Below are positions 36,176 to 45,227 of a stretch of DNA of 64,000 nt, one piece after another (positions within the stretch are counted from its first letter, which is position 1; each line of letters starts with the position of its first letter). The position numbers and the translations under genes were made by a program. The notes beneath the pieces were generated by a model, which was given only the letters and a program-made list of their open reading frames with translations, ran no database searches and was not told where the DNA came from. Source of the DNA: Izhakiella capsodis (GTDB lineage: Bacteria > Pseudomonadota > Gammaproteobacteria > Enterobacterales > Enterobacteriaceae); the NCBI RefSeq assembly GCF_900115045.1, contig NZ_FOVC01000005.1:124001-188000 (forward strand), in the 5' to 3' direction.

Positions 36176-36197
36176 AGGGGCGGCAGATACCGCCCCT
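36176..36197 (-). terminator. Probable terminator downstream of metG
   Basis: AGGGGCGG, loop CAGATA, CCGCCCCT is a perfect 8-bp GC-rich stem just past the metG stop. The T-run after it is weak, so confidence is moderate. Confidence 0.55.
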
Positions 36198-36213
36198 GAG
36201 GGTTTAACTATAC

Positions 36214-38247
36214 CTATTTAACCTGCATACCCGGTTGGGCGCCGCTATCCGGGCTGAGCAGGAAAATATCTTTTCCTCCGGGGCCTGCTGCCATTACCAT
36301 TCCCTGTGAGACGCCGAAGCGCATTTTACGCGGTGCCAGGTTGGCGACCATTATCGTCAGGCGACCTACCAGCAGCGATGGATCGGGGTAGGCCGCGCGA
36401 ATACCGGAAAAAATCTGCCGGGTTTCGCCACCTAAATCCAGCTGCAAACGCAAGAGTTTATCGGAGCCTTCAACGAACTCTGCCTGCTGGATAAGAGCAA
36501 TGCGCATATCAACTTTGGCGAAGTCATCGAAGCTAATCGTTTCCTGAAGTGGATCATCGGCCAGCGGACCGGTCAAAGCCGGTTTTGCTGCCGCGGCGGC
36601 CTCTTCCTTAGAAGCATCAACCATCGCGTTTACCCGATCCATCTCAATCCGGCTGTAAAGCGCTTTAAAAGGCGCAATCGTATGATTGAGTAGCGGCTGG
36701 GCAATGCTATCCCAGCTCAGTTCGGTTTGGAGGAAAGCTTCCGCACGTTCGGTCAGTGAAGGCAATACCGGCTTCAGCCAGCTCATTAACACCCTGAACA
36801 AGTTGATCCCCATAGTACAGATAGCCTGCAGATCGGCATCGCGCCCCTCTTGCTTCGCTACCACCCAGGGTGCCTGCTCGTCAACATAGCGGTTAGCCTG
36901 ATCGGCCAGCGCCATAATTTCGCGCACGGCACGGCTGAATTCGCGCGCGTTCCACGCATCACCAATGCTCTGCGTGGCGTCGGTGAAAGTTTTATACAGC
37001 GCCGGATCGGCGAGATGGTCCGAGAGCTGACCGTTGAAACGCTTATTGATGAAGCCCGCATTACGCGACGCCAGATTGACGACTTTATTGACGATGTCAG
37101 CATTGACGCGCTGCGCGAAGTCCTCAAGATTAAGATCTATGTCGTCAATGCGTGAAGATAGCTTGGCCGCGTAGTAATAGCGCAGGCTATCAGCATCAAG
37201 ATGATTGAGCCATGTGCTGGCCTTTATAAAGGTGCCACGCGATTTAGACATCTTGGCACCATTGACCGTAACGTAGCCGTGTACGAACAGATTATCCGGC
37301 TTGCGAAAGCCGCTACCTTCCAGCATTGCCGGCCAGAACAGGCTATGGAAATAGACAATGTCTTTGCCGATAAAGTGGTAAAGCTCGGTGGTGGCGTCTT
37401 TTTTCCAGAACGCATCAAAGTCGATGTTGCCGCGCTTATCACACAAGTTTTTAAACGATCCCATATAGCCAATCGGCGCGTCCAGCCACACGTAAAAATA
37501 TTTGCCGGGTGCATCGGGGATTTCGAAGCCGAAATAGGGCGCATCACGGGAGATATCCCACTGTTGCAGTCCTGATTCAAACCATTCCTGCATTTTATTC
37601 GCAACCTGTTCCTGTAGTGCACCGGATCGGGTCCAGGTTTTGAGCATTTCGCTAAAGGCTGGCAGGTCAAAGAAAAAATGTTCTGAATCGCGCATGACCG
37701 GCGTGGCACCGGAAACGACCGATTTAGGTTCAATAAGCTCCGTTGGGCTGTAGGTTGCCCCACAGACTTCGCAGTTATCGCCGTATTGATCGGCGGCCTT
37801 GCATTTAGGGCAGGTACCTTTTACGAAACGGTCAGGCAAAAACATGCCTTTCTCGGGATCGTAGAGCTGAGAAATGATACGGTTTTTGATAAAGCCATTG
37901 TCTTTCAGGCGGCGATAGATCAGCGTTGACAGCTCCCGGTTCTCCTCGCCATGCGTGGAGTGATAGTTGTCATAGCTGATATTAAAGCCAGCGAAATCCT
38001 TTTGATGCTCCTGACTCATTTCGGCGATCATCTGCTCCGGAGGGATACCTAACTGCTGAGCTTTCAGCATAATGGGCGTGCCGTGAGCATCGTCCGCGCA
38101 GATGAAATACACCTGATGGCCGCGCATTCGCTGGTAACGCACCCATATATCTGCCTGGATATGCTCGAGCATGTGGCCGAGATGTATCGAGCCATTAGCG
38201 TATGGCAGGGCGCACGTTACCATTATTTTCTTCGCGACTTGAGTCAT
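36214..38247 (-). CDS. metG: Methionyl-tRNA synthetase
   Basis: 677 residues, the same length as E. coli MetG. The start at ATG 38247 ('MTQVAKKIMVTCALPYANG') is chosen over an in-frame ATG 45 codons upstream, which has no family match. The HIGH-type motif is 'SIHLGHML', the KMSKS motif is 'GAKMSKSRGT', and the zinc knuckle is 'GTCPKCKAADQYGDNCEVCG'. The C-terminal tRNA-binding dimerisation domain (about 575-677) is present. It charges tRNA-Met. It is divergent from apbC, as in E. coli. Confidence 0.97.
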   Translation of the reverse strand: MTQVAKKIMVTCALPYANGSIHLGHMLEHIQADIWVRYQRMRGHQVYFICADDAHGTPIMLKAQQLGIPPEQMIAEMSQEHQKDFAGFNISYDNYHSTHGEENRELSTLIYRRLKDNGFIKNRIISQLYDPEKGMFLPDRFVKGTCPKCKAADQYGDNCEVCGATYSPTELIEPKSVVSGATPVMRDSEHFFFDLPAFSEMLKTWTRSGALQEQVANKMQEWFESGLQQWDISRDAPYFGFEIPDAPGKYFYVWLDAPIGYMGSFKNLCDKRGNIDFDAFWKKDATTELYHFIGKDIVYFHSLFWPAMLEGSGFRKPDNLFVHGYVTVNGAKMSKSRGTFIKASTWLNHLDADSLRYYYAAKLSSRIDDIDLNLEDFAQRVNADIVNKVVNLASRNAGFINKRFNGQLSDHLADPALYKTFTDATQSIGDAWNAREFSRAVREIMALADQANRYVDEQAPWVVAKQEGRDADLQAICTMGINLFRVLMSWLKPVLPSLTERAEAFLQTELSWDSIAQPLLNHTIAPFKALYSRIEMDRVNAMVDASKEEAAAAAKPALTGPLADDPLQETISFDDFAKVDMRIALIQQAEFVEGSDKLLRLQLDLGGETRQIFSGIRAAYPDPSLLVGRLTIMVANLAPRKMRFGVSQGMVMAAGPGGKDIFLLSPDSGAQPGMQVK

Positions 38248-38446
38248 AGTGAGACTTGCTATTCCTGAATGAAAAAAAGGGGTCTTGATGTTACCTGAAA
38301 GCGCGGCCCGGCGTAAACAGAACCCGAATAGGATGCTGATTGTTGTTGGAAATTTTACAAGGACTCTGCGTGATATACCCACATCTGATATGCTTAGCGC
38401 TATCTATCCTGTTGCAGGTATGTTGAGAAAAATGTGAGGAGTCGGG

Positions 38447-39559
38447 ATGCGTTCACAATCCCTTGGTCAGCAATCACCGGAAGCGCTGCGGGCGCTGGTC
38501 GTGGGTACGCTGGCCGCGTTTGAACATTCAACGCTTGAACAAAATTTAACCACTCTGAAAGCGCTACACCACTGTGCACTCATTGACGAGACCTTGCACC
38601 TGGAGCTTGTTATGCCTTTTGCCTGGCAGCAAGGATTTGAGCAATTACAGGAGCAGATAAGTGGCGAGCTATTGCGGCTGACGGGGGCGCAGGCGATCAG
38701 CTGGAAGCTACGCCACCAGATAGCCACGTTAAAACGCGTTAAAAACCTGTCGGGTATCAACGGCGTTAAAAATATTATTGCCGTCAGCTCGGGTAAAGGT
38801 GGCGTGGGTAAATCCAGTACGGCAGTGAACCTTGCTCTGGCACTGGCGGCGGAAGGGGCCAGAGTGGGTATTCTGGATGCGGATATCTACGGGCCTTCTG
38901 TTCCCTCAATGCTTGGGTCCGAGGGTGAAAGGCCCGGCTCCCCGGATGGAACCCACATGGCACCGATTATGGCGCATGGTCTGGCGACCAATTCGATTGG
39001 CTATCTGGTCAACGACGACAACGCGATGGTGTGGCGTGGTCCGATGGCCAGTAAAGCGCTGCTCCAGCTGTTAAATGAAACCTTATGGCCGGATGTTGAT
39101 TATCTGGTGCTGGATATGCCCCCCGGTACGGGTGATATCCAATTAACGTTGGCGCAAAACGTTCCGGTAACGGCCGCGCTGGTGGTAACGACACCGCAGG
39201 ACATCGCCTTGCTTGATGCGCGCAAAGGGATCGTGATGTTCAACAAGGTTGATGTTCCGGTGCTGGGCATCGTTGAAAATATGAGCATTCATATTTGCAG
39301 CCAGTGTGGCCATCAGGAGCCCATTTTCGGTAGTGGCGGCGCGGAGGATCTGGTCGTGCATTATCATACCCCGTTGCTGGGGCAGTTACCGCTGCACATC
39401 ACCCTGCGTGAGGATCTGGACTATGGCCAGCCAACGGTGATCCGGCGTCCCGACAGCGAGCTAACCACATTGTATCGCCAGCTGGCTGGTCGGGTGGCGG
39501 CGCAGCTGTACTGGCGCGGTGAGGTGATCCCGGATGGCATTGCTTTCAGGGCGATTTAA
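38447..39559 (+). CDS. apbC: Iron-sulfur cluster carrier ApbC (Mrp)
   Basis: 370 residues. An N-terminal MIP18-like domain (about 1-90) is followed by a ParA-type P-loop ATPase with the deviant Walker A 'SGKGGVGKSS' (about 113-122), 'ILDADIYGPSVPS' and 'DMPPGTGD'. The CxxC pair in 'HICSQCGHQEP' is the cluster-binding site of the dimer. It transfers 4Fe-4S clusters to target enzymes. It is a single gene, divergent from metG. Confidence 0.96.
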   Translation: MRSQSLGQQSPEALRALVVGTLAAFEHSTLEQNLTTLKALHHCALIDETLHLELVMPFAWQQGFEQLQEQISGELLRLTGAQAISWKLRHQIATLKRVKNLSGINGVKNIIAVSSGKGGVGKSSTAVNLALALAAEGARVGILDADIYGPSVPSMLGSEGERPGSPDGTHMAPIMAHGLATNSIGYLVNDDNAMVWRGPMASKALLQLLNETLWPDVDYLVLDMPPGTGDIQLTLAQNVPVTAALVVTTPQDIALLDARKGIVMFNKVDVPVLGIVENMSIHICSQCGHQEPIFGSGGAEDLVVHYHTPLLGQLPLHITLREDLDYGQPTVIRRPDSELTTLYRQLAGRVAAQLYWRGEVIPDGIAFRAI

Positions 39560-39576
39560 CGGCACGACAAGCAGGT

Positions 39577-39999
39577 TTATTTCCTGAGATGCATCAGCTC
39601 GTAGCTTCCCAGCTCGCTTTCTCCGGAAGAGACCCGATGCCAGCCGCGCTGTAAATAAAACGCCAGCGCGGCAGTATTGGCTGACAGGCATTTTAACGCG
39701 CCAATAGAGGTAAATGTGGTTTCAACTTCATCCAGAAGCGCGCTGCCAATGCCGCGACGTTGCCAGCCCGGCGCGATATACAGGCTATGCAAAAAATTAT
39801 CATTTACGCTTACTGCGGCAAAACCAACCCGGTATCCTTGTTCAATGGCAACCCATACGCGCTCGCCGATGATAATCTGATCAAAGTCCTCCAGTTGCCA
39901 GGCGCTGGCATTTAGCCAGTGCCAGTTTGCCTTACGTGAGGCCAGATACAGCGTGCGCAGAAAGGGGCGGTCCTCCTCGATATAACGGCGAATTTCCAT
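39577..39999 (-). CDS. GNAT family N-acetyltransferase
   Basis: 140 residues from ATG 39999, which has 'aaaggga' upstream and begins 'MEIRRYIEEDRPFLRTLY'; the frame continues to 40038 without a better start. The acetyl-CoA-binding motif A is 'LYIAPGWQRRGIGSALLDEV' (about 76-95, R-x-x-G-I-G), with the C-terminal 'NTAALAFYLQRGWHR'. The acceptor is unknown. It is convergent with apbC, only 17 bases apart. Confidence 0.85.
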   Translation of the reverse strand: MEIRRYIEEDRPFLRTLYLASRKANWHWLNASAWQLEDFDQIIIGERVWVAIEQGYRVGFAAVSVNDNFLHSLYIAPGWQRRGIGSALLDEVETTFTSIGALKCLSANTAALAFYLQRGWHRVSSGESELGSYELMHLRK

Positions 40000-40484
40000 C
40001 GTGCGGCTCCCTTTCTGTATGAGTATAGGGTGATTCAACAGTGAGTAAGCTGTAATCCCCGACGCTGAAGCGCGTGATAAATCTGCTAATAACCAGCAGC
40101 ATGGCTTAGATAACGATTTATTAACATAGCAGATTTTCTCATGCTGTAACCTGGCGGTTGACGGTGCTGAGTGGCGGGGGAAATAAAAGTGCTGATTGAT
40201 GATATCGCGGCGCGTATCGCCCTAACGGGCAGTATATTGCCTTAGGGGGTACACCACGCGCTCATGATAATGCTCCGCTGCCAAATTAATGGCGCAATAA
40301 GTAACGCACTATTTGCGTATTTCTGCCCGGAGGGCTCCGGGCAAAAAACGACCAGCGCGTGCTTATTAGTCTCTTCCGGTAGGTTCTATTTTATCATCGA
40401 GGTCTGAGCACTGCATTTTACAAAAAAAGGAGTGCTTATCGGCTTAGCAGTAGCTGAGCCGATAAGCGCTTAAAAGCAGTGAAC
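40000..40484. other. Non-coding stretch upstream of the acetyltransferase
   Basis: About 480 bases without a gene. It contains two strong hairpins: 'CCCGGAGGGCTCCGGG' followed by an A-run near 40326-40346, and the long inverted repeat at 40435-40468 described separately. The rest is AT-rich and unremarkable. Confidence 0.4.
40435..40468 (-). terminator. Long hairpin, possible terminator of the small downstream-facing ORF
   Basis: GCTTATCGGCT and AGCCGATAAGC pair perfectly around a 12-base loop. On the minus strand a run of seven T follows five bases later. It lies 17 bases past the stop of the 76-codon ORF at 40485-40715, which hints that this ORF is transcribed. Confidence 0.5.
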
Positions 40485-40715
40485 TTAATGTTCTTTCAGT
40501 TCAAAGACCTGAGCGCTTTGTGGCCTTTTACAGCGGCGGCACTGGTTGTAGAGGCGAAAATTTTTTTCCGCCTGCATCCGGATACAGTTGCGCGCCGTGT
40601 CTAACCTACGTTCCAGTTGGCGATTATGTTGTTCCAGCTGCTTGATTCTTAATCGTAATGCGCGACAGCGTAATAAAAGTGGCAGCACCTTCAATCTCCC
40701 GAAGTATTGCAGCAA
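40485..40715 (-). CDS. Hypothetical small basic protein with coiled-coil
   Basis: 76 residues beginning at TTG (a GTG nine codons later is also possible); no ATG start is available. The middle (about 20-48, 'ALRLRIKQLEQHNRQLERRL') is a strongly charged heptad-like helix, and a CRRC pair follows in 'YNQCRRCKRP'. It has no match I recognise. The candidate terminator just downstream supports it, while the non-ATG start and surrounding decayed DNA argue against it. Confidence 0.35.
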   Translation of the reverse strand: MLQYFGRLKVLPLLLRCRALRLRIKQLEQHNRQLERRLDTARNCIRMQAEKNFRLYNQCRRCKRPQSAQVFELKEH

Positions 40716-41460
40716 AAAGACAGGATAAAAGCGGCGATATTAAGCGCTGTTTTAGCGTTGCGACGTTTGATGAGGATCAACCAAATGTCAGCAACCCGCT
40801 GTCTGCGGGTAAAAAGCGGGTACCCTGGCGGGGTTTATTCCGCTGCGGCGGCGGCGGCGTAATCAATGCTAAGGAGCGGGGAGTTAAAATACCCACGCTG
40901 GGCAGAGCGCAACGTATGGCCGCACTGCTTCTACCCGTAGGGAAAGGCCTTAACCTTAACGCCCGATTTACCAATGGCTGTCGGAAAAATAATGTCAGCA
41001 ATCTGCCTGCCTGCGCGATTTGCGTGCAGTATGTGAAAGGTTCGCAATCGCCGCGCTGCGGCTGATTACATCTCAACAGGCGCTAACATGACGGACATCT
41101 TAAAGTTATTAGGTAAAGATGCTGGTCCACTTTTGCAAAACGTTACATGACTATTCCAGCGGACAATCTCTGTTAGAGAGATTTTAAGCCTGATGCGCCG
41201 GGAAAAGTACGTTAAGAACTTAACTATAAACGCCTTATAAAAGACGGGAATCGATTCTCACGTAACAGGACAGGCCAATCACCTGGCAGCCACAATAGGC
41301 GCGGATAGTGTTATGCAGAAAATGGCAGAGAATAACGGTGGCTATAAAGCGGGCTATCCGCAGCCTAACGGTTACATGAGGCGAGCCGGCCTGATCAACG
41401 TCGGCGGAGCCGCGGGCGGAGTTTTTGATCTTGCCGATGCGATGCGTTGATTAACGAAGT
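40716..41460. pseudogene. Degraded region with remnant coding blocks
   Basis: About 750 bases with overlapping but unconvincing frames on both strands between 40720 and 41076. On the plus strand, an ATG at 41088 opens 'MTDILKLLGKDAGPLLQNVT' and stops at TGA after 20 codons. A later frame from about 41246 reads 'HVTGQANHLAATIGADSV' and 'NVGGAAGGVFDLADAMR' and stops at 41450. This looks like one gene broken by frameshifts, possibly phage- or toxin-related, but the family is not identified. The GC-rich part near 40830-40930 has a feel of satellite-phage ash/immunity DNA, which is only an impression. Confidence 0.35.
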
Positions 41461-41555
41461 AAGGGATGTCCATCTGGCGAAACACCAAGCGCTTGCCTGA
41501 ACAGAGGGTGAGTTATCTGCCGGGGCGGTGTTCTATTATCGCCACTCGCATGTTG

Positions 41556-42242
41556 TCAGAACGCTTCAAACCAGCTGGCGTTGTGCTCGGCGATAGGGGT
41601 AATAGAGAAGATAATCTCCTGCAAATGTTTCTGCATAGCGCATGCGGCAGCGTTTGCGTCACGCTGAATTAGCCCCTGATAAATCTTCTCATGTTGCTGG
41701 ATGAGACTTTCAGGCGGAGAGACTTCGCTAAGGGTAAGATAACGCACCCGATCCATCGTGGCTTTGATGTTCTCCACCGTTTCCCAGGCCAGTGCACAGC
41801 CGATACTTTGCGCAATCAGACGGTGAAACTCGTCGTCCAGAAGTAAAAAGCGCTGACTGTCAAGACGTGAAGCCGCCAGCCGTTGCAGATCGAGGTTATG
41901 CGCCATCTCGCTTAAGGTCTGCGGCGATGCTTCAAGGGCGGCACGGCGCACAACGGCGGTTTCAACGGCTTCACGGATAAATCGGCCATCGGCGACCTGC
42001 CTGGCTGAAATTTTGCGCACGAAGGTACCGCGCTGCGGCAGGATCTGCACCAGTCCCGCCTCTGCCAGCTTGATAAAGGCTTCACGCACTGGCTGGCGTG
42101 AAACGCTGAAGCGGGTAGAGATCTCTTTTTCTGATAGCAGTGAGCCGGGATGAATTGCGCAGGTTACGATATCCTGACGCAGGAAGCGGTAAATTTGCTG
42201 ATTTACCGGCTCGCAGGCGGTGATGTTATAAGCAATTGACAT
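41556..42242 (-). CDS. rspR: GntR-family (FCD domain) regulator, RspR/YdfH-like
   Basis: 228 residues from ATG 42242, the length of E. coli YdfH (RspR); the longer frame starts at TTG. The N-terminal winged helix contains 'LLSEKEISTRFSVSRQPVREAFIKL' (about 35-60), and the C-terminal FCD helical ligand domain has 'DDEFHRLIAQ' and 'QQHEKIYQGL' with metal-binding His and Asp. It is the last gene of the rsp operon and probably controls it by binding the palindrome before rspA. Confidence 0.85.
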   Translation of the reverse strand: MSIAYNITACEPVNQQIYRFLRQDIVTCAIHPGSLLSEKEISTRFSVSRQPVREAFIKLAEAGLVQILPQRGTFVRKISARQVADGRFIREAVETAVVRRAALEASPQTLSEMAHNLDLQRLAASRLDSQRFLLLDDEFHRLIAQSIGCALAWETVENIKATMDRVRYLTLSEVSPPESLIQQHEKIYQGLIQRDANAAACAMQKHLQEIIFSITPIAEHNASWFEAF

Positions 42243-42337
42243 GGACAAGTTCCGTTCAGCGGCAGCGGGGTCGCGCCCAGTCTAAACAGCCAGCTGACGG
42301 AGCGCCAGCCCTTTCAGCTACAAGTGAGACAGGCTGA

Positions 42338-43801
42338 TTAATCGCGTTTAACTAATTGTTGTACCGTTGCTTTTGCGCCCTGGCGCAATAATTGTTGATA
42401 AAATGTGTTTACGCGTTCAGTAAACACGGCGCTGTGCCGCAAGTCGTCAGCAAATACCTCCTGCAAGCTAAGCAGAGCGCTAACGCGCGCTGAACCCTGC
42501 CCTGATGATGCCACGCACTGTGCAAGACGCTCTTTCAGCGGGTCGCGGATTTCAATGTTTCCACCCTGTTCGTTGAGGCCGCCAACGTAGCGCATCCAGC
42601 CGGCGACGCCCAGTGCCAGCAGGTCGAAGCGGCTGCCATTTCGCAGATGCCAGCGAATACTTTCCAGCCAGCGCTGTGGAAGTTTTTGTGTACCGTCGAT
42701 AGCTATCTGGGCCGTACGATGACGGATCGCGCAGTTTTCATAGCGGGCGATGAGCGAATCAGCATAGGCGACCAGATCGACACCCCGGATGCTGAGAGTG
42801 GGTGCCTGCTCCGCAAGCATGAGCTGGCGGGCGGCTTGGCGAAAATGTTCGTCGGCCATACAATCGCTGATATATTCATAGCCAGCGAGATTACCGAGAT
42901 AGGCGAGGAAGGAGTGGCTGCCGTTAAGCATACGCAACTTCATTTCCTCGAATGGCACCACGTCGTTTACCAGCTGTGCGCCCGCTTTCTCCCAACTGGG
43001 ACGACCACTAACAAAATTATCTTCAATCACCCACTGAAAGAAAGGTTCACAGGCGACCGCTACCGGATCGTCGCAGCCCAGTTTTTCCCGCAGCAGACGG
43101 TGGGTTTCCTCGGTCATTGCCGGAACAATACGATCCACCATCGTGGAAGGAAAGGCGATTTCGCTTACGATCCAATCGGCCAGCGCGGGGTCCTGCTGGC
43201 GAGCTAATTCGCTAACCACCTGGCGTGTAACCTTCCCGTTTTCCGGCATATTATCGCAGGACATGACGCTAAAAGGGGGCAGCTTACGCTGACGCCGCCG
43301 GCGGATTGCGGCCAGGATGATGCCGGGCACTGAGCGGGGCGTATCCGGGTAAGCCAGGTCGTGAATAATATCCGGATGATCGAGGTTCAACCGTGCGCTG
43401 GCTGGATGATGGCAATACCCTTTCTCTGTCATGGTCAGTGAGACGATAGCGACTTCAGGCTGGCTGAGGGCTTCAATGACGGCATTCATGCCTGCCGATT
43501 TCGCGTGAATGCCCTGTTTGACGACCCCGATTACGCGTAGTGTGATCGCATCGCCAGACATCTCAGCCACGCTATACAGACCCTGCTGCGCATTCAGGGC
43601 GTTAATCAACTCGCCGCTGTTGAGATTGATTTCACAATAACCCCAGTTACTGTTATGGTCGCGTGCCAGGGTATCGCTGCATAGCGCCTGATGGGCGCGA
43701 TGGAAGGCACCGAAACCGATGTGCACCATACGGGTTTGCAATTGGCGTCGATCATATCCCGGCGTAGCTACGCCGGTTTTCAATGAGGAGAGGGTGAGCA
43801 T
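42338..43801 (-). CDS. Mannitol dehydrogenase-family oxidoreductase (fructuronate reductase-like, YdfI)
   Basis: 487 residues of the long-chain polyol dehydrogenase family (UxuB/MtlD/YdfI). The N-terminal nucleotide site is 'VHIGFGAFHRAHQ' (about 27-39), and the catalytic region has 'KLRMLNGSHSFLAYLG' with Lys, Asn and His of the family motif (K-x-x-x-x-N-x-x-H). It likely reduces or oxidises fructuronate/mannonate or a related sugar acid with NAD. The ATG has 'aagga' upstream. It is the fourth gene of the rsp operon, 52 bases after the transporter. Confidence 0.88.
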   Translation of the reverse strand: MLTLSSLKTGVATPGYDRRQLQTRMVHIGFGAFHRAHQALCSDTLARDHNSNWGYCEINLNSGELINALNAQQGLYSVAEMSGDAITLRVIGVVKQGIHAKSAGMNAVIEALSQPEVAIVSLTMTEKGYCHHPASARLNLDHPDIIHDLAYPDTPRSVPGIILAAIRRRRQRKLPPFSVMSCDNMPENGKVTRQVVSELARQQDPALADWIVSEIAFPSTMVDRIVPAMTEETHRLLREKLGCDDPVAVACEPFFQWVIEDNFVSGRPSWEKAGAQLVNDVVPFEEMKLRMLNGSHSFLAYLGNLAGYEYISDCMADEHFRQAARQLMLAEQAPTLSIRGVDLVAYADSLIARYENCAIRHRTAQIAIDGTQKLPQRWLESIRWHLRNGSRFDLLALGVAGWMRYVGGLNEQGGNIEIRDPLKERLAQCVASSGQGSARVSALLSLQEVFADDLRHSAVFTERVNTFYQQLLRQGAKATVQQLVKRD

Positions 43802-43853
43802 AGAACGTCCTTATAAACATAACCGGGTGCACGTGCCGTGCACCCGGTAGATT

Positions 43854-45137
43854 TCAGATGGAAACGGTGTTATCTGCAACTTTGGGACTTTTAATCACAA
43901 ACAGCACCAACAGCGCCCCCAGCGCGGCTACGCCCCCTGCCAGCACGAAAGCACTATCGAAATGACCGGTACGCTGCACGATAAAGCCGGTAACGATCGG
44001 TCCGATAATGCCGGAGATGCTGCCCACCAGATGGATAAATCCGCTAACGCCGCCAATCCGCGATTTATGCACTATATCCTGAATAATCGCCCAGTAAATA
44101 GCGCCGGTGATGTAGAGAAAGAAGATCGATACAGACATCAGTGCAACCGCCGGGATTACGCCCTGTACGCTGCCGGCAAGCGCAACGCAAATGGCTGCCG
44201 CTATCAACGATACGACCAGTACGATTTTGCGCGACATCAGTAGCTTTCCGGTAATGTTGAAAATTTTATCGGAAATCCAGCCGCCCAGTGCCAGCCCAAC
44301 GAAACCGACTATCCACGGAATGACGGTTGTCATACTCATGGATTTGATATCAAGATGATGCGCCTGAACCAGATACGCCGGGAACCAGCTGAGGAAGAAA
44401 AACAGGATATAGTTATAACAAAAAAATGCAAAGGCAGTGACCATGATAACTGGCTGACGCAGATAATAGCCAAGTCCATGCTTTGACTGTGTCAGCTCAT
44501 CTTCCGGGGTGTGCTGTTCATTTTTAAGTTTTTCAATCAGCTCGCGCTCCTGCTTGCGAACAAGGCGGCTTTTCGTCGGGTTATCGGCGGCAATAAAAAA
44601 CCAGATAATCATCCAGACGATGCCAATGCTACAAATGATGATGAACGCCAGGCGCCAGCCGAATGACAGCGCCAGCCAGCCGATTATCGGTCCAGCTACC
44701 GCGCCGCCCAACGGTGATCCGGCGCTAAGAAAACCCATCGCGGTTGCCGCCTGCTTTTTAGGAAACCATCCGTTAATAGCTTTGTTAGCTGAAGCACAAA
44801 TAGGTCCTTCCGCCATGCCGAACAGCACGCGCAGGATAAGCATAGACCAGAATCCGGTGGCAATCGCCGTCAGGCCGCAGAATAGCGACCACAGGCCAAC
44901 CGCAGCGCCGAGGACAAGGGTTGGGCCAAACCGGTCGGTGGCCAGACCACCGATAAAATTAAACAGGGCATAGCCAAAAAAGAAGCTGCCGAAAATCATG
45001 CCAAATTGCTCGGCATTAAGCAGTAGATCCTTCTCAATCATTGGTACGGTTAGCGAAAGCGCTACGCGATCAAGATAGTTAATCATATAGACGAGGAACA
45101 GCAGCAACACGATTGTCCAGCGCAGATTCTTAAACAT
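43854..45137 (-). CDS. MFS transporter, anion:cation symporter family (sugar acid uptake)
   Basis: 427 residues from ATG 45137, five bases after 'ggag'; a GTG two codons earlier also opens the frame. Twelve membrane segments are predicted, starting 'WTIVLLLFLVYMINYLDRVALS', the typical opening of GudP/ExuT/DgoT-type transporters. A conserved 'NKAINGWFPKKQAATAMG' lies near residue 125. It likely brings in the hexuronate or aldonate that the adjacent enzymes use. It is the third gene of the operon. Confidence 0.88.
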   Translation of the reverse strand: MFKNLRWTIVLLLFLVYMINYLDRVALSLTVPMIEKDLLLNAEQFGMIFGSFFFGYALFNFIGGLATDRFGPTLVLGAAVGLWSLFCGLTAIATGFWSMLILRVLFGMAEGPICASANKAINGWFPKKQAATAMGFLSAGSPLGGAVAGPIIGWLALSFGWRLAFIIICSIGIVWMIIWFFIAADNPTKSRLVRKQERELIEKLKNEQHTPEDELTQSKHGLGYYLRQPVIMVTAFAFFCYNYILFFFLSWFPAYLVQAHHLDIKSMSMTTVIPWIVGFVGLALGGWISDKIFNITGKLLMSRKIVLVVSLIAAAICVALAGSVQGVIPAVALMSVSIFFLYITGAIYWAIIQDIVHKSRIGGVSGFIHLVGSISGIIGPIVTGFIVQRTGHFDSAFVLAGGVAALGALLVLFVIKSPKVADNTVSI

Positions 45138-45227
45138 AATCACTCCATCATTATATTTATAGCTATAAGGGGAGGCAGGGGAGGGCTATCACAGCCCCCC
45201 AGCAACTGCACTCTGCTGGTCTGGTGA

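Noticed and set aside
40658..41076. Overlapping 135- and 99-codon ORFs on opposite strands
   Set aside because: Both are low-complexity, Arg/Pro-rich or Cys-rich text over the same bases; no domain or ribosome site supports either as a real gene.
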